64,000 nt of DNA from Neodontobutis hainanensis (lineage: Eukaryota; Chordata; Actinopteri; Gobiiformes; Odontobutidae): contig JALDNG010000020.1 of NCBI GenBank assembly GCA_024349245.1, positions 7,419,501 to 7,483,500 on the forward strand, given 5' to 3'. The notes under the pieces were generated by a model, which did no database searches, was not told the origin of the DNA, and saw only the letters and a program-made list of their open reading frames with translations. Within the stretch, counting starts at the first letter, position 1, and every line of letters starts with the position of its first letter. The position numbers and the translations under genes are program-made. Below are positions 38,213-51,287 of this stretch, piece after piece.

Positions 38213-38421
38213 ATTCATTCATTAATTTTCTACCGCTTTGTCCCATTAGGGGTCGCGGGTGACTGGAGCCTATCCCAGCAGCTTTGGGCATGAGGCGGGG
38301 TACACCCCGGACAGTGGCCAGTTAATCGCAGGGCTAACATTTAGGGACAGACAGTGACAGACAACCATTCACTCTCACATTCATTCACTAGGGACACTTT
38401 AGAGTTGCCGATTAACCTATA
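38213..38421 (-). mobile_element. tRNA-SINE, 3' part (copy 6)
   Basis: The plus strand reads TTTTCTACCGCTTTGTCCCA, AGGGGTCGCGGGTGACTGGA, CGGGGTACACCCCGGACAGT and AGGGACACTTTAGAGTTGCC. This is nearly identical to copy 1 and copy 7. The copy ends at CCTATACA followed by an A-rich run, and the tRNA head is missing. Confidence 0.82.
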
Positions 38422-41400
38422 CAAAAAAATAAATAATTTTAGCTGGTACAGGTTTCTGTTTTTAGACTCTAATGTGACATCAACCAGAGATTACATATGG
38501 CTCTGCAAATACATGTTTATATCTTGGCTTCCTCAGAACTTTTGAATTAACAGTCAGCTCTAAAATATTCCTGATAAAGAGCAACAGTCATCCATAAGGT
38601 AATGATAGCCATAGGCCAGACGTATTTTTAATCACTAGGCCCCTCATCAGCTCTGGTCAGAGGAAGTAAATCCTTCATTAGGCAGCAGTTCTTACAGAGG
38701 TAGAATATTAACAGTTCTTTACAGCAGCCTTAAAGCTCTCAAAAACATAGGTCTGTTTTGCTCAGAAAGTGCTGGGAGAGCCATTTGTCTTCTTGGAGAC
38801 TGAATTTGAAGGGATGAAAGTGCGGCTTGTTGCCATACGACAGCGTAGCTTGGACTGTGTACTTGTGTCTTTGAGTCAGAGTCTTTGTTTCTTTCTCATT
38901 CATACCCAGCCTCATGAGAGAACACACTGTGATCTCATGGTACAGGCACACACAAAGTTGCCTTAGGTGCCTGAAGATGAGCCAGAACCAGGGGATGGAT
39001 TCTCCTTAAGAGCTTAGCAAGCTTTGGATAATTGCATAGGTGGATAGGAGCATAGTAGGGGTCTTATGAAAGCAAATGATGGCTGTTTTGCTGTAGTGCA
39101 GACTGTTTCATGTTGTTGTTGCATTTTGTCTCGAGGGGATACAACTCTACATTTTCTGTGGTGCACTTGCCACAGTGATTCAGAGCGGCATCCTCGAGCT
39201 ACTCTGAAACGGACTGCGTTAGAGCCCAGATGAGCCTCCATTTGAAAAAGGAGTGAATATTATCCCATAGCAGGTTATCACTGAGCTGAGCACTTCAAGG
39301 TTGTTTGCCTCCTTTTCCTTCAACCCTTGATGTCATGCCCTATTGTTATACAGAAATCCTTCTTTGCAATAACCAGCTTATAAGGCAAGCGTTCAGTTTG
39401 GGAGAGCTTTTATGAACCATGAGTCTCCACAGGCTGCTGTTCTACTTGAACTCTGCACATCTCATTTTTTTCTATTTAGAAATTGAAATAACAAATTCCT
39501 CCATGAAAACATGTTCTTGAGATTTTGCACTAACCTGATATGTAATAGAGATCTCATTTCACAAATACAAATTTTTTCATGGAATATTAATATTTATATG
39601 TATTATGTACTATACGTGCATATGTCAGAGGATTACGCATTAATCAAGCGATTGGCAGTACAGTAGTAGGCAGTAAATAATGAATGTACATCAGGACTGT
39701 TTTGGGCAGAAGGGAAATATAAAGGAAATTTCATTATTACAATAACTCCAAATCCAATCAACAAAACCCTTGGATAATTTAATGTGGTGATAGATTTCTC
39801 ATTATTCAGACAATTGTCATTTAAATTCGCTGTCACTATGCTCCATCTTTTTCTGGCTTCCACTCTTTAGGCTGTCACTGCTGCGACTGGCTGGGGACTA
39901 CACACCTGAAAAATGCCACTATAAATGTTAATAATGGAAGGTGTACTAAGTTAAAGGAAGTATTAGATGATACACTAAGCACGTAGGAAGCTGCTATTCA
40001 AGCTTTTCATTGTTTAATTGTAAAATCAAAGTGTATATTTTCTAAATTCATTGAATTGATTATTCATGTCTACTTTAATGTTTATTCTAATGCCATCTTG
40101 TTAATGGACAAGTGATTGATCATGTGACAGTGAGGCATTTAAAATGTAAAATTTTCAGAAGCAGAGCACAACAAATGGATGAACAGAGAAACATGTTTTG
40201 AATGCGGTCTGTTTTTAAATGGGAAGCTCTTGAGGTTTTTAAAGGGTTTGAACTGAGTCAGAGATATTGACTGGTGACTGGGAGATTGGAGAGACCTAGG
40301 GGGCCACTTCTAATCCAGGTCGACCTACTCTTATCACGCACAGCCAAGGTCAAGAATTTAATGAGGATGGGACGCCATTAAAGCAATTAGTCAGAACTGG
40401 CTTGTTTCTGGGGCATGCAGAGCCATGGGAGCGCTATGAAGAGGGTGAGGACAACTACAGTAGAGTCATGTGACAATGCGCCCAGCCATGGCCTCTCACG
40501 CTCTGTGCACCACCCCTCTGCCTCCACACTCAAGCACGGAAGTGTCTCCCAGCCACTCAGCCACTCAGCGCTGCAACAGTGACACTCGGTGGTGGACGTA
40601 TATACTGTTTACTCCCTGACACTAGACAACCCTTCAACACAACACTGGTTATCACAAAACAGAGATAGGTTTAAGGAATGCATATTACATACAGTTACAG
40701 GCTCAAAAATTATACACATTGTGAGGTATAATGTTTTTGTAACAGCCGACTGATATACATGGAAACAGGTATCAACATTATAAACAAGTATTACTGTATA
40801 GTGTAGCTCTGAAATGATGTGCAAATTCAGTAAACAGTAGAAGAATGGAAGAATACTGGATAGTGCCTCAAACCTTGTCTCTCATTTACGCTTCTATACA
40901 CTGACTTTTAACAAAATCAGCAACATAAGTAGCTCCAGCTAACTTTGTAATTGTGTTACTCTTTTTCCAAACGTTGCATTTGCTTTGCTGTCCATGAACT
41001 CTGCCAGCGTCTGTGGTTTCTAATGTAAATTAAAAGTTTTAATGGGTAACATTGCTGCATTACAGTCCTCATGCTTATATATTCTCATTATCTTTTTATA
41101 ATTTATGTCATTATTTTTTGTCTGTGGTGCTGTTATGGTAACCCACAGTTAGCTTTGATTTAATATCTGGGGTTATCATTAAAGATGATCTAAGATTTTG
41201 TTTTTGTTTTTTTCCTATGAATTACTAAATGCTAAGTTTTAGTGTTGATTATTAAAAAGTTAGAACAATATTGTAATTGTGTACCTTCTTAACACTTGAA
41301 AATCTGAACACATGCTGCAAAAAAGAGCAATAAAAGCATATGTGCAGATGTAGCTTCCCACCTCCAGTGTGTGACTGTGTGGTAACTCAGAATTATTCAA

Positions 41401-44400
41401 ATTTACACATGGGTCGATTTTTTTACTTGGATTGTTATTTGGAACATTTCATTGGAGCCAAAAAAACGTTACATAGTGATTGCAAGAGGCATGCGCTCTT
41501 TGGATGCTTCATGCCTCACGGGGAACTCACAAGTGCAGAGACACTGTCTTTGGGGAATAAGTCGTTTTGATTTTCAGGTGGCACAAGGGTTTGCTGCTGC
41601 GTCTCACTGTGGAGGTCTGACCCCTGCAGGACTCCGAGCACTTACATTAACTGCATTAGTGATGCCAGCAGACAAAACCAGTTTATTCTGAGAACATAAC
41701 CGGCTAAGATTTGTCGAAATGAGAACAATGAGAATGAAAATCGTTTTGTGAGACTGTCACAATGTAATTCTTTGGTGTGACAATGGTGTTGCATAAAAAG
41801 ACAAAATGAAATGCATTGAGATGATGAGCAAAATGTGCAAATACCAGGCTGAAGTAAGATATTTAATGTCATTGTGAAAACAGAAGATTTTATGTCTTAT
41901 TATTTCGAAAGTATAGCTCAAAATGCAACCTACCTCGCAATAATTTGTCCTTGTGATCGAAAGTGCATACACTGCTTGCAATCATGGCTAATGAGGTGAA
42001 ATAAGGTTATTACTGTTTATGTTCTGATTTATTCTCCGTTATTTATGTATTTATTTATTCCTTGTTTCACTCTTGACTCTGAGTTTTCAGCTAATCACTA
42101 AAATTGATTCTTCTTTCTAAACAGCACAGAAATGTTAGATAACACTGATTAAAAGTTATCTAGCCTAAATATATATATTTGGCAGAATTTGTTATATATT
42201 AATTTGCACTGTATAAAATATGCTTCATGATGTTACAACAAAAAGCAAAGTAAGATTTGTACAAGGATATCTGAAGATTGATGTCTGTAAATTAACAAGA
42301 AGCTCAGGGCGAGCTAAAAGGCCAAACAAACGTGATCACTCCTGATGATGAAGTACAGTTGAACCATGTTTTAAGGGCCTATGTCTTTATTAGTACATGA
42401 AATATTTTTGGGAAATACAACAAGTCATGTTAGCAGTAATATGAAGTAAAAAAATAAAAAATACACTCACAGCTGCGTACTTTGCTACAGTCATTTGAAG
42501 GCATTTATTAAAGGATTATTAAATTAACTTTGAAGTTGATTCATTTTCTATCAATTGATTGCTCAACTACTCAGTTAGGCACTAATCCAGTGTTGTACAC
42601 TGCAGCAACTGAAGTGCTTAATCTTTGCTGACAGCTCTGAGGGTATTTGTTGGGGCCATATCATTCAAGGCCACACATTTCTGAACAAGATGAGAAAAAT
42701 GAGAAAAGCCAGCAGTGCCGAAGGGAAGAGCCCAACTGACTGAGGGCAGTGGTGGAGAAAACTATGTTTGCACTCTGCTATTATGGACAATGTCCTCCTC
42801 CCTCTCAATGACAAAATGTCAATGCAACAGAGCACTTTCAGTCAGGGGCTCTTGCCACTAAGGCGTGCCAAGAAGCACTTCAGGAGTACATCTGACTGCC
42901 CTCCACTCCAATGTCTCCTCCCTCAGCATCATCTGCCTCAAGCTCTTTGCTTTTATCTACTTGCCTGTAGTCTGTCATTTACTTATTTCTCCAGAGGGCT
43001 TCATTGTGTTTTCAATCCACACACACACTTAGCCATACGAAAGGGACAAAGCATCTCCAAATACACATCCCAGCCCCATCTGTTGCATTCCACAATAATT
43101 GTGTACTTTTTAGGTTATTATTTCAGCCCCATGTTGATCCATAAACTAATTCACACACATAATCATTCATTTATTCACTCATTCACTTAATTAGTCAGTG
43201 TGGTCCCTTGTGCCTATTAGGAGGCATATGGCTCAGCGACAGATACAATACAGTGCGGAGCGTCCTTGTTTATGTCTGCGGTTATTGTCTGGGAAGCAGA
43301 CATTTGTCTTGGATCTGATTTAGGTGTATGGTTGACTTAACTTGAGCCCTCTCACTGTTTGTCTGGAAGGTTATTAAAATAGTTTTGTTTTTTATTGTAA
43401 CTGTGAGGGTGCTGTTTGTCTACAACCTTAATAAGTCTGTCAGTTTAAAACTCTCAAAGATCAGCAGCTTCATACAGATTGAGAGCACCGGAGTGTGCTG
43501 CTGATCCGCATTAGCAATTCATGAATAGTGACAACATTTAGCACTGTAATAATCATATTCTGCAGTGAAATATAAAGAATGTGACAGCTGGGGTGTAGGG
43601 TGGAGGGGAGGGTTTAACTTAGAGTTAGTGCTTATTGCTCATGTTTCTGATAAAGATGTTAGTGACGCTGAACAATGACATTAGATATCATTATTTAAAA
43701 TGTGTTCTCTGTGCTTTACCCAACCAAATGGCAGTAAATGTATAATGATTTCTATTGTGCTATACATCTATAACATCATAGCAAGTAGCTGCAATACTAA
43801 TACAATGCTTAATAATTGATCATCAAAGGCATCACTGCTATTGTACAGTGGTGCTTATAAATGAATTTGGTGAGCCTTTGTAAATCTGATCATAAGTCTT
43901 ACCGATGAAATGATGTTGACGATGGGCATCAGGAGGGAGGAGATAAAAACTTACAGTAGAAAAATGAAAAGAGATGGCAGCTACTAATAGTAATGCAGAG
44001 AGACCCAAATAAACACCTATATTTTGATTACTACATCTCACAGAGAAGCAAAAGATGGCCCTACTTGATGATTTGAGAGAGAAGTGCCAGGCAAGTGTAG
44101 TTTTACCTCCTTTGAATGTTGTTACAAAAAGACTATAATAACAAGGAAATAAATAAACATGTATGGTGCGCCAGAACCATATCTTGTAACCTCCCAACCA
44201 AGTGCTCATATGCCTATTTTAAAACTCTTCTATTAAAATACAATGAAAGCACAATGTGGGAGGTTCCAGATGTTCCTCGGGGCAAGTACTATTGATGCTA
44301 GACAGCCTCTGAACATCTGTGGAGCTGTGCCTGCTGAGGACGTGAAACGCTCCACAGCACCAGTTTGACACTAGTTACATCTGCAATGCACATGACACAC

Positions 44401-46973
44401 TATAACACCCAATGACAAAAGCCCATTTAATACAGCACCAGACGTAAAAACTGTGAATTGCAAAACAGGAAAGAAAGGTGAGAGGATTGGAAAGAGGATC
44501 AGGAAAATGCAAAATGAAGTTCTGGTCTGTGAAAACACAAGATTTTAAGGAGATGGAGTGACTCATTAATTTTGTCTGTCTTTGTGCAGAAAACAGAACA
44601 CTCTTCTGATTAAGAAAAACAAATACAAAACCAGAATATTATTTATTTGCAAAAACTAGGTGTTACTGACTAAACCCTGAAATTAGTAAACAGTCTTTAA
44701 ATCCTAATTTTATTAAAATGAAATCACGGTTCATAGTGGTTCTTTGTGTTCAGAGCATGTTGCCCTGTGTTCGTTGGACCATAACCACCCAGTCTATCTG
44801 TCCAGTTCATTGGTGTTGTCCTTTTTCTCATTTATTTCAAAATTTTTATGTTTTGGCAACAAGTTATCTCTCATCCCACAATGTTGCACGCCTCAAATTA
44901 ACATTTTATACGATGGCAACAAAGTGTGGGTGTGTGATAGAGCTTGCCAGTTTACAAATGAAACAAGCTGGCACTGGATGCATTGCTTGCTCTGTCTGTC
45001 TCCCTTCTGTCCCACTGCAACAACCTTGAACCAGTTTGTTAGCATCCCAAATGAGCAGCAACAGCGCAGAGATTTGAATAGCATAAATAAATGAATGAGC
45101 AAACAAACCAGCACAACGCCAACGCTGCTCTAGAGGCAATCTAGGGGTTGCACTCGCCATGTAATGATCTGCAAATAGCTGGCTGCTGCGATAAAATTCA
45201 ATTGAAAGCACAAACGGCCTCTGTCGACCAAATGGCAAATAGGCTGTTGTAATTTCAACCAGGAGATTTGCCATGCACCTGGTAAAATCCAAACACTTCA
45301 AGTCAATAGGACTGCTGGGTAACATCAGAACAAGACCACATGTTGCTCTGTATTTTGCCTCTCCGCACCAGTGTAGTCAATCAAGGAGCCGTCTCCTTTG
45401 CACAAACTGCAAACTGTCTCCACGGTTACAGCAAACGATAGAAAGGAAAAAAAGATGGGGGCAGAAAGATTTTTGCTTTAGGAAATGCCATTTCTAAATT
45501 GCCTCTGCACAGACAGCTACTTATACTTAAATATATGCAAAAGAGTTCACAAAAGACTGGCTACAGCACCAGCCCAAAAGGCAAACCATTTTCTTTTCTT
45601 TTTTTTATATTCCTGTTCATCTCTCACAATAGCTTTTCAACATCAAAGAGCTTTGACAAAAGTCCACATTTTGTTTTATCTCAGGAAAAACAGATTTTGA
45701 TTAAACACAATTAAAATGTTTTGTTCCTTTGTCTTTATTGTAGCGCTGGGTAGCATTGCAATCCACATAAAGCTTCGAAACATATTATGTCTTATTTCCG
45801 TTAATATCACAGCAATTACATTTCTGTCAGTGTGTACAGCACCACACCAAAAATAAATATTATTTCACTATATTAAAAGTTAGAAACCATAGGACATACA
45901 GAACCAAAAGATAATGAGATTTGGCAGTGGGAATCTCACTATAAATCTAAAGCCTTTCTGCACCGACAGATTTTGAAATGATCTTTCCAAATGGGCTCAG
46001 CCATTAACTGCTGCTTGTGACTCATCATTTTTCACAAGGCAATTTGGTAAAAAGACTTCCCTCTAACAACTCAACTCAAAACGACTGAGATTCATGCATT
46101 TTTCACACACAGAATGGATCGAAGTCGGGCTTCATGTGACAGGAGATGAGGTAACAAGTTTGCCTTTTTCAAATCTAAGGTTAACTTCTGGTACAGCGAG
46201 TGCGTCATGTAAAACGTCAAAGAATGGATAATACCAGCTCTTTACACATTACTCATGAGCACTTTACAATAACGTCACATGTGAAAAATATTTGCATCTC
46301 AGAGAAGAGTAGAAACATAAAATAGTTAGTCACCTTGTAAAAAACACAAACATTGTTCAATCATGATTTGTTTTAATTAGTGTTTGTTGTGCCGTGTGTT
46401 CTTAATCTGTGCGCAGCCAACCGTTTGATTAAATCTTAATAAGATCGGATAAAAAATTAAAAGTTATTGATCCTTGCAAGGAATAAAGCAAGAGGAATGT
46501 TCTTGGAAATTCAGATGAGAACTCTTGTTAGTGTTGCATGGTCAGACACAGTAAGCGATGGATTGTTAAACATCATGGTGAAAGACTTTAAAAATGTGGA
46601 TATATAACACTTGAACAGCTACAGCGCATGGGGACAGTAGTAATGTCCTTTGTCACCCGCATGCTATAAGACAAAAACAATGCCCTAAGCTCATGCGTTA
46701 ACACCTGCGCTGCTTACAGATCTGGATCAGCTCAACTCTCTACCCACACATCTCCCACGGTCAACAACATGTAATCACAGTTGAGTACCTCTCTAAGCTC
46801 CAAATAAAGTGCCTTAAAAATAGGTCCAACTATCAAACACTAGTTTAAAGCCTGTCTAATCATCCAGGTCACCTACTGTATGTGGTGCATGTGCCTGTTC
46901 TTATTCTGAGGTAGCATCTTGTCATTTTACAACTGAAAAGATAGTCTATATTTGACTAACTGGGAACTGCTTA
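38422..46973. other. Long gene-free interval
   Basis: Eight and a half kilobases without a recognised gene or transposon. Blocks with conserved-element texture are 39000-39300, 40280-40600 and, most convincing, 45110-45420, which contains CCATGTAATGATCTGCAAAT and AATTTCAACCAGGAGATTTG. The open frames at 42768-43190, 43838-44209 (minus) and 44906-45325 (minus) have no domain and overlap other frames. Confidence 0.45.
45110..45420. other. Candidate conserved noncoding (enhancer-like) element
   Basis: No simple repeats, even base composition, and closely packed motif-like words: a homeodomain-type TAATGATC, CAATTGAAAG, GCACAAACGG and CATGCACCTGGT (E-box CACCTG). The judgement rests on texture alone; no alignment was available. 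Confidence 0.25.
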
Positions 46974-47289
46974 GTCCTGTTATGGGTCGCGAGTGACTGG
47001 AGCCTATCCCAGCAGCTTTGATTCTGAGACGGGGTATCCTGGACAGTGGCCAGTTAGTTGCAGAGCTGACATTTAGAGACAGACACTGACAGACAACCAA
47101 TCACGCTCACATTCATTCACTAGGGACACTGTCTTTGGGCAAACGGAGGAAGCTGGAGTACCTGGAGACAACCCACTGTAACACAGGGAGGACATGCAGA
47201 CTCGTCACAGAAAGGCTGGAGTTGACCGAGGTTTGAACTCACAACCTTCTTGAGGCAGGAGCGCTAACCACTCTGCAACTGTGCACCCC
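46974..47289 (-). mobile_element. tRNA-SINE, full-length copy with tRNA-like head (copy 7)
   Basis: Read on the minus strand from 47289, the head is GTTGCAGAGTGGTTAGCGCT (A-box-like) followed by GTGAGTTCAAACCTCGG (B-box-like). The body follows, with the block around 47110-47165, and then the shared 3' part ending at GACCCATAACAGGA near 46974. The tRNA-related part covers about 47225-47289. This copy shows that the shorter copies in the window are 5' truncations of a tRNA-derived SINE. The final GCGGTAGAA plus GAAT tail has been lost here. Confidence 0.8.
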
Positions 47290-49103
47290 AACTGGAAAAC
47301 TAAACAAAAGAATCATTTGCATTGAGTGTAGATGAAAAAAAGATTTAAGTAAAAGCACCTGGACTCAGTTTTCAAGGTGAAAAAAATTAAGTAGAGATAA
47401 TAATATGACAAGAAAGCTGATGTTAAGTGGCTAGCTTTTCATGTACTCATGGTCTCGCTTCCCAATCACTAATCATCTCACTCACATTTGTCAGAATTCA
47501 AATTTGTCTCTTTCTTAATCTTAATCATCACAAAGCCGCCTGTCATTAATCCTCTTTTTCGGCCCCTCTTGCTTGGATCAATGTTTCCTTTTGCCAAGCA
47601 AAGATAGTAATTAATCCCCAGTTCAGCAGAGCCTTCAGGCATGACTTTTCTTCAAAGATCTGAATCAATGCCTCTTCCTATTCCCCTGCTTTCATAAAAT
47701 GAGTAGGCCTTTTTTGGAAGGAGTTTTACATAGTATCTTGGAGAATCAATGAATCTAAGAGGAGAGAAACGGTCCATTCTCATGCATAATACAACAATGA
47801 AGGAAAAACAAACAGGCATTTATTTTTACTTCAGTGGTCACTGATAGTATTTCTATATATAAGATATTTTTATGGGAAATCTTGCCTGGGAAAAGTGAAA
47901 TTGGAGAAGGGCTAAGAGGTTTGGTCACAACAGACAGAGGATGGTGTGAAGGGCCACTGTGTATTTATCAAGAGTAAGGTGCATGAAATTGTCTCTTAAC
48001 CTCCCAGTTAGAAGGTTTAATTAGAAATCATGCTTTTGCCACAGGAGCGCGGGCACAGGGGGTGAGATGTCCAAACAGGGTGATAAATGACTTGCGAGAC
48101 AGGAGGCTATGGAGGGACAGGACGGTGTGAATGAAATGTAGGTGACAGATCTGTTCGCAGCGGGACGTGGGGGAACAGGCTGGAGCGTAAAAGCACACCA
48201 CAAAGCTGTAGGTCAGGTCAGAGTGGCAGACAGCCTACGGTCAGAAACAGGAACAGGAAGACAGCTGATGGCCCCAGGGCTAGAACCGATATCTCACCAG
48301 AGGGGATAAAAAGTCTGGCAGTGGATTTTTCAAACATTTTCAAATCTTGCTTTATCACCAGCCCAAATAAATAATGTGTATTTCAGACGACAACAACAAC
48401 TCTGCATTATTGTTTCACATGAATGCATTGTTTCATATTAGTAATTATAAGTATGTCTCTGCATTACTTTCTGCCGGTTATAACATGGTTGTTACACACT
48501 ATAATTATTGCCATACAGTAAATACTTAATGTCATACTGTTTTATTCAAATAATAATCTACCTGATTATTTTTTGATGTCCCTGTCTCAGACCACTACCC
48601 CCTAAAAGCAGCGTAGGGACTTCTCCTGCTTTCCTTCTATTTAAAAAAGTAAAAATGGACCAAATTTTCTGAAACTGAAGTTTACAGCTCACCATAAACT
48701 TTCAGCTCCGACTTCCCCATCAGGAACGGCAATTATCTCTGCCTCGTTTAACATTGCATGATTGAATTGCCAATATTTATCCCCGTTTTACTCCTCCCTT
48801 TTCTCCGTTCATGTTTTTTGCTGAATATACACTTTGTCTGTTTTATCGGCAGCCATTACTTGCGTACTGACAAGCGGTGTTGACCAATGGGAGCAATTCT
48901 TTTTTTTCCGGAAGCAAGCATGTGATTGGCCAAAGCCCCCTGTCCAGGAGTGAGAATTCTCAACTATTAAAATTTTGATAATAAAGCCTAGATGATAATA
49001 TCTAACCGTCTGGTTTTTCACAGATGATTTCTGTTGCAATATGCTCCTAGGTGATTAAAAAATAAACAATTTTTACAAGCATAAAAAATAGCATACTTTG
49101 CTT
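47290..49103. other. Gene-free interval with possible MITE remnants
   Basis: No gene is supported. Block 47470-47720 is regulatory-like (CCGCCTGTCATTAATCC, TAGTAATTAATCCCC). From about 48590 to 49000 the texture changes, with TGTTGACCAATGGGAGC and TGTGATTGGCCAAAGCC. This may be an old non-autonomous DNA repeat next to the MITE at 49104, but its ends could not be defined. Confidence 0.4.
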
Positions 49104-49416
49104 TTAAAGTGACACTATGTAACTTTTAGCCACTAGGGGCGTAGATCCAGCTACAGATAGTCTCTGTTGTTTGTATTCAAGAAGCAAGTTGGAAGAATAA
49201 ACATGTCTTCTGTAACAGTTGGGTCATTTTAGTCCAATCGGTACAAATGCAAGTCTGTGTCATGGAATTATATATCATTTATATCAGAGTTTTCTGTCCA
49301 GCTGAGTTCAGTGAAATAGATATTCTACCAATCGCATGTCTAAGAATCCTTAAATCAATATTGAAATTTAAAATGACACAATGCTACAAGCTAAAAGTTA
49401 CACTATGTTACTTTAA
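49104..49416. mobile_element. MITE with 27-bp terminal inverted repeats, family B
   Basis: The left end 49104-49130 (TTAAAGTGACACTATGTAAC then TTTTAGC) and the reverse complement of 49390-49416 match at 23 of 27 positions. The outermost bases are TTAA on both sides, which could be a TTAA target-site duplication. The inside (313 bp total) has no coding capacity and contains CCACTAGGGGCGTAGATCC next to the left end. Superfamily is not settled: TTAA would fit piggyBac-type derivatives, but the ends do not show the usual CCC start. Confidence 0.75.
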
Positions 49417-50420
49417 TTTATCATCATCAATTAATATTATGAAGGATTTTAAATGATCGTAACGTTCAGTGCGTTCACAGGAAGCTTTTGCCAATTACAT
49501 GCTCACACACCAGGGGTCTGCTCTCATTCCAATAACATGCTAACATTGACTGATTGGTATTGGCGGCTTGTCAACATTGACTCAATGGCGGCGAAAATTC
49601 CTACTGGAAAAGTGACATTTCCAGCACCTGCCATGTTTGTTTATACAAAACAGTGCAAACAAGAAAAGCACAAGCAGAGGAACATGCATACATGCATTAA
49701 TATCTAAACTCAGAGCTAGTTATGATAAAAGCAGGCAGGACACTATGTTGTTGTGAAAAGAGGGGGTAGGGAGGGTAAAGAAAGGAGTATTTGTATTGTA
49801 CATTTCTTTAATTAAATTTATTAATTTGATCAAAATCCTGCTTATCATAGCTTTAACACTTTTGTCTTCTAGTATACAATAAAAAAAAAAAACATCCACA
49901 AGTATTAACAGAGTCCCTACAACCAAGCCCCAAAGACCCTGGTCATTATTACTGTTTGATTTGTGTGTTCCTTATTTAGGTTCAGTACAACCCCCACAAG
50001 AACATCCACTGAGTAAATCAAACACATTAATGATAATTACACTGTCCCATGATTGCACACTGGTTTATTTTATAACTGCGGATATTCTTTATGGCAGTGG
50101 CTAAGCAAGGCAGTGGTCCATAACTGAGCCATTAGTAAAATTACTTTCAAACCCACTGGCACAAACTGAACACAGGCCTGCATCCATCAAGTCTGCACAT
50201 AATTCCAGTCACATTTCATCATAATGAATGTCAGATTTTACCCCATATGAATCAAATATAAAATGTTTTGGAGACGGATCAGCTTTCGGATAAACATTCA
50301 TTGTCTTTGCTGCAGGTTCCCTTCTGTTGGCAACATTCAGCACTTGACATTAAACTCTGCAATGAGCCTGGACTTTTTCATAAAAGTAGGTCAGCACCTT
50401 TAGCAGCGCTGCTGAGAGCC
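49417..50420. other. Gene-free interval with an imperfect inverted repeat
   Basis: AGCTAGTTATGATAAAAGCA (49714-49733) and the complement of 49835-49857 form an imperfect inverted repeat around 100 bp, possibly another MITE end pair. GGCGGCTTGTCAACATTGAC lies at 49563. No gene is supported. Confidence 0.4.
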
Positions 50421-50422
50421 AA

Positions 50423-50464
<42 letters not shown>
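50421..50464. repeat. Poly-A followed by AT microsatellite
   Basis: Ten A are followed by about 17 AT/TA units with one interruption near 50457. Confidence 0.9.
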
Positions 50465-50504
50465 ACAAAAGCATGCAGTTAGCCTCTCCTGAAGGCCCTG
50501 TGTG

Positions 50505-50542
50505 CACAATTCTTTGGCTTCAACACAATTCTTTGGCTTCAA
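50505..50542. repeat. Exact 19-bp tandem duplication
   Basis: CACAATTCTTTGGCTTCAA occurs twice without a gap and without mismatch. Confidence 0.95.
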
Positions 50543-50983
50543 ATCCCTCTTTTAGCACAGCCTAGAGTCAGGGTCAGAGGATTAACAGGCCTGATGAGAA
50601 CAACAGTAGTGCACAGACCTGTTCAAACTTTTAGTTCTTATACATTCTACAATTCAAGTTTGCCTTGCTCAGGGTGAAAGGCAAAAGAAAGGCAAAAGAA
50701 AAAAGAAGATGCTTCTGTTTGAATTGATTTCTTGTCTGAACCCATTCATATACATTTGTGCATTTTGTTTTCCTATTTCTATTTTTGATCAATGAAATAG
50801 TCTCCTGGACTTGGTTCTTATCAGATAATATACAGTCATGTAACATCCATGCCCTTTTATTCAGAATTACTAGATCGTACATTCCTTTAATTTTAGCGCC
50901 AGCATTTTGAACATTCACTATTTTTGTCCAATGCCATAAAGAGACATTACTTTTATGATTCAAAAGTGTCAAAGTGAACAGAC

Positions 50984-51015
50984 AACCCTTTTCAAATCTT
51001 TTGTTGAAAAGGGTT
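50984..51015. repeat. 12-bp perfect hairpin
   Basis: AACCCTTTTCAA (50984-50995) and TTGAAAAGGGTT (51004-51015) enclose an 8-nt loop. No run of T or gene end is associated. Confidence 0.7.
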
Positions 51016-51118
51016 AAGAAATGCCAACACTTTGTTCTGATGTTGTTCATCTATAAATTCATCTCCAGTTTTGGTCATGTGTTTGAACTTTCCTCTTTCT
51101 TTTCTTTCTTTTTTTCAG

Positions 51119-51287
51119 TTGTTTTGGTAACTCGTGGCATTAAAAGTAAAAGGTTTATGATGCATTCATCAGAATTTATTTTATTGAGGGAAAAGGTTTA
51201 CACAATACGAGGAATTTGTTTTGGCATGTTGGTGCAAAACACAGAATATAGTTCTACAAAATATTTAAAGAAAAAACATCACAGATA
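51119..51287 (+). other. Exon-like open segment after a strong acceptor (unproven)
   Basis: A long pyrimidine run at about 51091-51116 ends in CAG at 51116-51118. In one phase the next 55 codons are open to a TAA at about 51285-51287. The peptide is rich in Lys, Ser and Thr, contains VTRGIKSKRFMMHSS, and is not recognised. Composition is as AT-rich as the surroundings, which argues against a real exon. Confidence 0.15.

Noticed and set aside
42768..43190. 140-codon plus-strand open frame
   Set aside because: Histidine- and serine-rich from CA-rich DNA (repeated CACTCATTCA-like words near the end); no recognisable fold or motif.
44906..45325. 139-codon minus-strand open frame
   Set aside because: No domain; it overlaps shorter frames in all phases and part of it lies in a block that looks noncoding and regulatory.
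50631..51050. 139-codon minus-strand open frame
   Set aside because: Overlaps other frames, has no domain, composition follows the AT-rich DNA, and it contains a 12-bp hairpin.
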